A stretch of 44,924 bases of DNA, taken from positions 1 to 44,924 of the IMG/VR virus record IMGVR_UViG_3300023178_002130; one strand, 5' to 3'. Positions 38,674 to 43,919 of this stretch are shown in pieces. Origin of the DNA: a virus. Numbering within the stretch: position 1 is the stretch's first letter; each line of letters opens with the position of its first letter. A program made the translations under genes and the position numbers. The notes under the pieces were generated by a model that saw nothing but the letters and a program-made list of their open reading frames with translations, searched no databases and was not told the origin of the DNA.

Positions 38674-39546
38674 TTAGCCCTCTTCTGAAACTTCCGTATC
38701 AGTTATATTTGTTTGTTCATCTGTTGTTTCAGAAGTCGTTTCTTGTACAAATTTCCATAAACCATTACGTTCGCCCTCGTAAATAAGTTCAATAACACCT
38801 TGTTCAACCGCCGCTCTCACAGCATAGTTGACTGGCTCGTTTACTGAAAATCCTGCTTCTGTTTCAACTAATCTAGTTCCCATATCAAGGAACTTGAATA
38901 TGTCCGCTCCGGATCTATAGCTTGCGATTGTTTTTTCTGTCGCAATGCTCATTAACACTTTCCCTGTGCTAACGCTTACAAGACGCATTACAACAGTTAC
39001 CGTATCAACACGATATTCTGTTTGTAATCCTATCCCTAGATATCTTGCGCCTGCACCTCCGACTGCCGTATTACTGTCGTAACCAACAATGCCACCCTCA
39101 AGTATTAAACCTGCAAATAACATCGGCTTTAAAGGTGTAGGTCCATTTGGAAGTTCTCTTTCATAAACTTCTCTTGTTTGCCTAATCAATTGCCTTTCTT
39201 TAATTAAATTGTCCATGCCTACACGTTCAACAACTTCAAACCATGTCGAGTTGCCAACGTCTTGTAGTGCCTTAATTACCCAAACTTCGCTTCCTTGTGT
39301 AACAGCACTACTTAAACTGGCTACCATGTCTGATGGTTTTCTCTGTCCTGTTTTATCACTAAACTGATATACAGCAATAGTAATTTTAGGCCCATCGAGG
39401 TTTGGTACGTCTTCTAATCTGTCTTGTACAGGACTATCCTGTATTTTAGGCGATGTAGCATGATCCTCCAGTATCTGTAAGGCCGGAGTCATAGCACATC
39501 CTCCTAAAAGAAGTGTTAAAAGAAATATGATGCCTGCTAGTCTCAA
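38674..39546 (-). CDS. csgG: CsgG-like outer-membrane secretion channel lipoprotein
   Basis: 290 residues. Signal peptide with lipobox LLGGC (Cys17), then the CsgG body: ITIAVYQFSDKTGQRK, SSAVTQGSEVWVIKALQD, WFEVVERVGMDNLIKERQLIR and GGIVGYDSNTAVGGAGARYLGIG, with MRLVSVSTGKVL near the end. CsgG is the nonameric channel that exports curlins. The start is TTG at 39546, overlapping the csgF stop (TTGA) with GGGGAG upstream. The C-terminal 25 residues are Thr/Glu-rich and unlike E. coli. Confidence 0.93.
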   Translation of the reverse strand: MRLAGIIFLLTLLLGGCAMTPALQILEDHATSPKIQDSPVQDRLEDVPNLDGPKITIAVYQFSDKTGQRKPSDMVASLSSAVTQGSEVWVIKALQDVGNSTWFEVVERVGMDNLIKERQLIRQTREVYERELPNGPTPLKPMLFAGLILEGGIVGYDSNTAVGGAGARYLGIGLQTEYRVDTVTVVMRLVSVSTGKVLMSIATEKTIASYRSGADIFKFLDMGTRLVETEAGFSVNEPVNYAVRAAVEQGVIELIYEGERNGLWKFVQETTSETTDEQTNITDTEVSEEG

Positions 39547-40013
39547 AAGTTAAACTCCCCTAATCCGGGAATTGTAATTTCTGTAACTGACCCATCTTCT
39601 CCAGTAATAGTAAGTGTAATACTTCCTGTTACTGTATCTTTAATCCATGAAATAGTATTACCTTCTACTTCTGCCGTACCTGTATTAGCACAGGTATCAC
39701 CGCAATCGGCAAACATCGCATCGACCATCTGTTTAGATAGTGTTGCATATATTCTACTTTCTAAATTTCTAATGAATTTGTTTAGGACGGAATTTTCAAG
39801 TTCTCGTTCAATACGAGCTGCTTCTGCTTCTGCTTCTTTTCTTAGCTCTTGTTTTCTATTGTGTTGAAGTTGCTCCACACTTAAAACATGAGTAGAGTAG
39901 CCGTTACCATAATGGAAAGCAGGGTTCTTGAATTTCCAGGTTAGTTCTGTTGCACCCACTGGGGAAAATCCTATTAGTGTTCCTAAAAGTGCAAATTGAA
40001 TAAGTTTTTTCAT
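39543..40013 (-). CDS. csgF: CsgF-like curli assembly factor
   Basis: 156 residues. Signal peptide (IQFALLGTLIGFSPVGA), then TWKFKNPAFHYGNGYSTHVL, the CsgF N-terminal segment that plugs the CsgG pore. GGAG lies five bases before the ATG at 40013. A helical middle (EAEAARIERELENS) and a beta C-terminal segment (NTISWIKDTVTGSITLTI) follow; a Cys pair (CGDTC) is unusual. First gene of the curli run after a late-type promoter. Confidence 0.88.
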   Translation of the reverse strand: MKKLIQFALLGTLIGFSPVGATELTWKFKNPAFHYGNGYSTHVLSVEQLQHNRKQELRKEAEAEAARIERELENSVLNKFIRNLESRIYATLSKQMVDAMFADCGDTCANTGTAEVEGNTISWIKDTVTGSITLTITGEDGSVTEITIPGLGEFNF

Positions 40014-40057
40014 ACATACTCCGTTGCGAACGCCCTCACGCTCTGTTAACATTACTA

Positions 40058-40075
40058 CCGTATATATTTATACGG
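40058..40075 (-). promoter_or_regulatory. T4-late-like promoter of the curli locus inside a palindrome
   Basis: CCGTATA-TATT-TATACGG is a perfect seven-base inverted repeat (40058-40075) that contains the minus-strand TATAAATA box (40065-40072). Both a promoter box and an operator-type palindrome therefore coincide, 45 bases before csgF. Confidence 0.6.
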
Positions 40076-40090
40076 AACTATAGTAGTAAT

Positions 40091-41131
40091 TTATCTACTT
40101 TTAGATAAAATGCCTACTTGTGCTTGTCCTTGACTACGTGAATCACTGTCTATAAGTGGTAGTGAAAAACTAAGTCTGTTTAATATTGGGTCAAGGTTGT
40201 CTACGTCGAAGTATAAACTTGCTCTTATATTTTTTTGTAGGATTAAGAAGTGTTCGTCTCCTTGTGATACACCATAGTTCTTTACAGCTAATTTTACTAG
40301 GTCTGCGGCTGTTACATTGGTTCCTAGTTTTCCTACTTTAATGGCAAGTGGTTGAGCATCAGGGGCTTTGAATATTGCAGATATAATCTTAACAGATTCA
40401 TCTGGTCCTAATCCGTTTGCTTCTAAGAATTGTGCATAGTTGTTTGCATTGATTTTGTTTACTTTTGCTAGTTCTGCACCTTTTACTGGATCATTTGGAA
40501 ATAGACTAGACCAAAACTCTTTGTTTCCGTGTAACATTCCAAGTGTACCTTTTGTAGGTGATAGTCTACCACCTGAACTTGTCATGCCGGCTTTGACTTC
40601 TACTGGAGTTCCGTCTACGTCAATATCGCCCTTTGCGCCTTTTAATCTAATTCTAGGACTTAGGATTGCGAGTGCAAATTCTCCTGGTCCTTTGTTGTCT
40701 TGTCTAAACGGAGCAAAGTTAAACATAGTATCAAATAGTCGTTGACTAAATGGTGTTCCTGTTAACCAATCACTCCAGCCTGACAATGGTTGCATAAGTG
40801 CCCGTGTATCGATATGATCTGCTTGTCCTAAAGTTTTAGCAAATGCAATTTTTTCTTCTACTGTTCCTTCAGTCTTATCTATTGCGTCAACTAACCCCTC
40901 AAGAAAGCCTGCACCATAGGTTTGATCATCTTCTGGTTTTGTATTTTCAGGACGTAGTGCGGCAACTATTCTACTTTCAAGGCCGCCATCGTCTGCTGAC
41001 ACTTTTGTACTAATGACTTTCCATAGCTCGTCAACAACCGCTGGATCTGCTTGCATCTTATCATAGATGCGTTGCATTTTCCTTACTTGATCACGATTGT
41101 TTTCTACTAATCTAAAGTCTTTAAAGCGCAT
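40091..41131 (-). CDS. Phage protein with PD-(D/E)XK-like nuclease motif
   Basis: 346 residues beginning MRFKDFRLVEN, a start I have seen in marine T4-like phages. The central GEFALAILSPRIRLKGAKGD and VDGTPVEVKAG give Glu151, Asp169/Asp171 and Glu178-x-Lys180, the spacing of a PD-(D/E)XK nuclease. The rest is helical. Possibly a DNA-processing or packaging-linked nuclease, or a structural protein with a degenerate fold. Late box GATAAATAC lies just before the start. Confidence 0.65.
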   Translation of the reverse strand: MRFKDFRLVENNRDQVRKMQRIYDKMQADPAVVDELWKVISTKVSADDGGLESRIVAALRPENTKPEDDQTYGAGFLEGLVDAIDKTEGTVEEKIAFAKTLGQADHIDTRALMQPLSGWSDWLTGTPFSQRLFDTMFNFAPFRQDNKGPGEFALAILSPRIRLKGAKGDIDVDGTPVEVKAGMTSSGGRLSPTKGTLGMLHGNKEFWSSLFPNDPVKGAELAKVNKINANNYAQFLEANGLGPDESVKIISAIFKAPDAQPLAIKVGKLGTNVTAADLVKLAVKNYGVSQGDEHFLILQKNIRASLYFDVDNLDPILNRLSFSLPLIDSDSRSQGQAQVGILSKSR

Positions 41132-41143
41132 GTACTCATTTCC

Positions 41144-41851
41144 TTATATAGAGTATTTATCTATTTTAGGAAACAACATGTCGGTGCAGAACTTTTCTAC
41201 GTCTGCTTCATTGAGGCCTAGAGTTTTCATTACCCTAGGAGTGTGTGGATTCTGTTGCTGATTTTCACAGTAATAATTCTGTGCAGCTAGAGTCATATAT
41301 TTGTCGCCGTAGCCCATAAAGTTAGGTACTTCTTCAAACCATGCTTGTAAATTTGCGATAGCCAAATCTATAATTTCTACAGCCTCTTCTTCAGTAGTAA
41401 CATTGCCTGCAGCAATCATGCTATCTGAAAATATATTTTGTGCCCATTCAGGCAATTCTCTTTTCTTACTTGGTATGAAGTCTTTTACAGCATCACGGTA
41501 CCCATCTATCATAGGATGGTTATCTCCGCCACTACTTGCTGAAAAATCATGAAAGGCTCCTGTCATTTTGCGTTTTCCTGCAATAACATCAAAGCCATAT
41601 ATGGGTGCATCGTTATCTAGTGTAGGAAAACAGCATACATGCATCATCCATAAGCCTTTTGATTCACGTGCATCTACAACATCTATATGTGCTCTACGTA
41701 CATAGTTGTTTGCCCAAACTCTGTTTATCCATCCGTTCTCTGGTTGATTAAAATGGGCTAATCCTGGCTCTTCGATTTCAGTAGCATGTTTGTCAAATAT
41801 TTCTAGTATTTGATTCTGACACTCAATCAGTCTGTTCCATATAATGCTCAA
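41144..41851 (-). CDS. pcyX: Ferredoxin-dependent bilin reductase (PcyX-like)
   Basis: 235 residues of the FDBR family, which reduces biliverdin with electrons from ferredoxin. Core segments: AHIDVVDARESKG (Asp57 where PcyA has a catalytic Glu), WMMHVCCFPTLDN (His71, the PcyA-type His) and PIYGFDVIAG (Asp88), then GAFHDFSASSGG. A His at that position points to PcyA/PcyX rather than PebS; PcyX is known from uncultured marine phage. The start is TTG at 41851 with GGAG upstream, coupled to the heme oxygenase gene. Together they could make a bilin from heme. Confidence 0.9.
   Translation of the reverse strand: MSIIWNRLIECQNQILEIFDKHATEIEEPGLAHFNQPENGWINRVWANNYVRRAHIDVVDARESKGLWMMHVCCFPTLDNDAPIYGFDVIAGKRKMTGAFHDFSASSGGDNHPMIDGYRDAVKDFIPSKKRELPEWAQNIFSDSMIAAGNVTTEEEAVEIIDLAIANLQAWFEEVPNFMGYGDKYMTLAAQNYYCENQQQNPHTPRVMKTLGLNEADVEKFCTDMLFPKIDKYSI
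41153..41160 (-). promoter_or_regulatory. T4-late-like promoter box
   Basis: Minus-strand GATAAATACTCTATATAAGG: the same leader string as at 5015. It is made from the last codons and stop of the bilin reductase gene. Confidence 0.6.
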
Positions 41852-42389
41852 TATCTAACTCCATAAGCTCTTTAAAGAGCTTTGTACTTGATTCAAAAAC
41901 AAACTTTGCTTCTTCTGCCATATCATCGTTAATTTTTGATCTAATCTTTTCTTTAAGTTCATTTGTATCGCCGTCAAAGTTATACATTCTTCCTTGTCCG
42001 GGTATACGTTTACTTATTATTTGTCCGCCACTTAAATCTCCCATATGGAGAACATATATATGAGCCATTACCTTATTTGGATCAGACATTATCGTTTTCA
42101 TATGTCCTAGATATTCGTTTGTACTTTCGACTATTGGCGGTGGTAGTTGATTATTCCAAAGCTCAAGATAGTCTTCATGAATAGCGTTTTTCCTGCGTAT
42201 TTCAAACAAGTCATCTAGCAAGCCATGCACATTCGCAATAGCTTCTAGCACGTCATATTTTTTATGTTGATTCCAAAGGTAAGTTGCATAGAACTGTGGG
42301 TTAATTTTTCCACTCATAAGAACTTTGACAAACTCTTGTCTTTCTGCTTCTTTGTGGTGTTCCCAAGTAAGTTCTTTAATTTTTGTCAT
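41823..42389 (-). CDS. ho1: Heme oxygenase
   Basis: 188 residues. LTWEHHKEAE near the N-terminus carries the proximal heme ligand (His12 of HxxAE), and IYVLHMGDLSGGQIISKR is the distal helix with the conserved Gly pair. Converts heme to biliverdin, the substrate of the bilin reductase encoded just downstream; the genes overlap by 29 bases. Follows clpS with an ATGA overlap. Confidence 0.95.
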   Translation of the reverse strand: MTKIKELTWEHHKEAERQEFVKVLMSGKINPQFYATYLWNQHKKYDVLEAIANVHGLLDDLFEIRRKNAIHEDYLELWNNQLPPPIVESTNEYLGHMKTIMSDPNKVMAHIYVLHMGDLSGGQIISKRIPGQGRMYNFDGDTNELKEKIRSKINDDMAEEAKFVFESSTKLFKELMELDIEHYMEQTD

Positions 42390-42697
42390 TCATCAGCTTC
42401 TTCTAACTTAATCTGTAGTGGAAATCCTTTGTTCCTACTTGCTGTAGTCGCTTCAGTTGCTTTTATTTCTGCAATTTCGTAGGAATAAATTCCAACTATT
42501 CCACTTCCTTCTGTATGTATCTGCATTGTAAGTTCTTCTGCAGATAATTGACTGTGTCTAAAGATATTTGTTAGAAGGAATACTACCCACTCCATTGGAG
42601 TTTGTTCGTCATTAAGGAACACTACTTTATACTTGCTAGGCTCTTTAATTTCCTGTGTAATTTTTTCGTCTAATTTTATATCTAAATCTACTGACAT
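42386..42697 (-). CDS. clpS: ClpS-like Clp protease adaptor
   Basis: 103 residues. YKVVFLNDEQTPMEWVVFLL, SAEELTMQIHTEGSG and GIYSYEIAEIKATEATTASR fit ClpS, which binds N-degron proteins and delivers them to ClpAP. The N-terminal extension is short. It is far from clpP (18 kb away), and no ClpA is in the window, so a host ATPase would be needed. GGAG precedes the ATG. Confidence 0.93.
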   Translation of the reverse strand: MSVDLDIKLDEKITQEIKEPSKYKVVFLNDEQTPMEWVVFLLTNIFRHSQLSAEELTMQIHTEGSGIVGIYSYEIAEIKATEATTASRNKGFPLQIKLEEADE

Positions 42698-42718
42698 CTT
42701 TTATTCACTCCAATAAAT

Positions 42719-42739
42719 GGGGGAGTGTAATACTCCCCC
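42719..42739 (-). terminator. GC-rich hairpin between hsp20 and clpS
   Basis: GGGGGAGT (42719-42726) / ACTCCCCC (42732-42739), an eight-base perfect stem with a five-base loop. On the minus strand it follows the hsp20 stop and is followed by ATTTATTGG rather than a U-run, so it may be a partial terminator or processing site. Confidence 0.55.
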
Positions 42740-42747
42740 TAGACTAG

Positions 42748-43212
42748 TTACTTCTCGCTAACTTCGCCGTCGATAGTAAGACCGTCATTGATCTTAATTT
42801 TCTTAGGTTGTAGCTCTTCTGGAACTTCACGTTTCAAGTGAATGTTCAGCATACCTAGTTCAAGACCAGCGTTTACAACGTCAACGTGGTCAGCAAGTGT
42901 AAATTCTCTACGGAATGAACGACCGCCAATTCCTTTGTGTAGATAGTTTACATCGTCGTCCCCTTTTGGAGCTGTACCTTCAATTTTCAAAGTGTTTTTA
43001 TCTTTTTCAATTGAAAGGTTGTCCATACCAAAGCCAGCAACCGCTAACGAAATCATATATTCGTCATCGTTGATCTGTGCAATGTTGTATGGGGGATACC
43101 CTTGACCTTTTGCTGAGTTTTCAAATATTCTATCCATCTCATTAAAGATGTTATCGAACCCTACAAAATGTCTGTGAATTGAGGGTAAGTCTAAGGTTGT
43201 TATTCTTGTCAT
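42748..43212 (-). CDS. Hsp20/small heat-shock protein
   Basis: 154 residues, start at 43212 with AAAGGAG upstream. The alpha-crystallin domain spans about residues 40-130: ISLAVAGFGMDNLSIEKDKN, GIGGRSFRREFTLADHV and GMLNIHLKREVPEE; the C-terminal tail lacks a clear IXI motif apart from IKIND. Holds unfolded proteins and is common in T4-like marine phages. Has both a sigma-70-type and a late-type promoter and a structured leader. Confidence 0.95.
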   Translation of the reverse strand: MTRITTLDLPSIHRHFVGFDNIFNEMDRIFENSAKGQGYPPYNIAQINDDEYMISLAVAGFGMDNLSIEKDKNTLKIEGTAPKGDDDVNYLHKGIGGRSFRREFTLADHVDVVNAGLELGMLNIHLKREVPEELQPKKIKINDGLTIDGEVSEK

Positions 43213-43308
43213 AGTTTTCTCCTTTATTAAGCAAGATTTATATAAAGAGTCCCTAATGGGCACTCCACCTTTAATGTATTGGGGAGAATCAATCTCCCCT
43301 CTACACTT
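43213..43308 (-). ncRNA. Structured 5' leader of hsp20
   Basis: About 96 bases between the late box and the ATG. It contains a GGGGAGA/TCTCCCC hairpin (43281-43299) and a second GAGT(G)CCC/GGGACTC stem (43247-43265). The UUCUCC in the first hairpin is a perfect complement of the GGAGAA at the ribosome site (43217-43222), so the leader could mask it. An RNA thermometer is a hypothesis, not shown. Confidence 0.35.
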
Positions 43309-43317
43309 TTATTTATC
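43309..43317 (-). promoter_or_regulatory. T4-late-like promoter box of hsp20
   Basis: Minus-strand GATAAATAA just after the sigma-70-type promoter, giving tandem early- and late-type start signals for hsp20. Confidence 0.4.
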
Positions 43318-43323
43318 AATTAT

Positions 43324-43352
43324 AGTATACTATAATTTGAATTTGAAGTCAA
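43324..43352 (-). promoter_or_regulatory. Sigma-70-type promoter of hsp20
   Basis: Minus strand: TTGACT (43347-43352), 17-base spacer, TATACT (43324-43329), inside the 3' end of the outer-membrane protein gene. One mismatch per hexamer. Confidence 0.65.
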
Positions 43353-43905
43353 CTATAAAGAACGCAATATCTTTATCAAATGACTTATCAAAGTCTACTT
43401 CAAGATAAGGCACTACAGTAAACTTATCATTTACTTTGTATTCTACACCAGTAAATGTTTGCATGTGACTGTAACCTGCATCTTTTGTATTGTAATTATA
43501 GTTAAATTGGGGTTCAAATGTTATAAACGGTTTGAACTTTCCAACTTTATAATTGTATCCGAATTGCGGACGGTAACGTAAGACGTCATCCTTCTGCTCT
43601 CGAATTCTGTGTTCAAAACGATGATTGTACCAAAACCCATTGCTAGAGAACTGTTTTATTTGTGCTCTAAGCCAATGTTCTTGTCTATCACCTTTTTGTA
43701 CGTTGCGGTACTCTACTCTATACGGAGTATCGGCAAAATCATAACGTAAAATATATTGTTGTACATCTAACCCTATGTTTTGTCTAGTTCCAAAAGTAAA
43801 GTCTCCGCTTTTTATAAAAGTATTAGTTTCTGTATGGTCAAAATCTTCTGCATGTGCAAAAGTTGAAGAACATAGCATTACTAAACTTATAATTATACTT
43901 CTCAT
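43330..43905 (-). CDS. Outer-membrane beta-barrel protein
   Basis: 191 residues from 43905, with a signal peptide (IIISLVMLCSSTFAHA) and then a barrel pattern of alternating aromatic/polar strands (RVEYRNVQKGD, QEHWLRAQIKQF, FWYNHRFEHRIR, PQFGYNYKVG, FEPQFNYNYN, VPYLEVDFD) ending in FKFKL, a typical barrel C-terminus. Size suits an 8-10 strand barrel. GGAG lies nine bases before the ATG. A phage-encoded porin-like protein next to a permease could change host uptake; substrate unknown. Confidence 0.75.
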   Translation of the reverse strand: MRSIIISLVMLCSSTFAHAEDFDHTETNTFIKSGDFTFGTRQNIGLDVQQYILRYDFADTPYRVEYRNVQKGDRQEHWLRAQIKQFSSNGFWYNHRFEHRIREQKDDVLRYRPQFGYNYKVGKFKPFITFEPQFNYNYNTKDAGYSHMQTFTGVEYKVNDKFTVVPYLEVDFDKSFDKDIAFFIVDFKFKL

Positions 43906-43919
43906 AGTTATCTTCTCCA

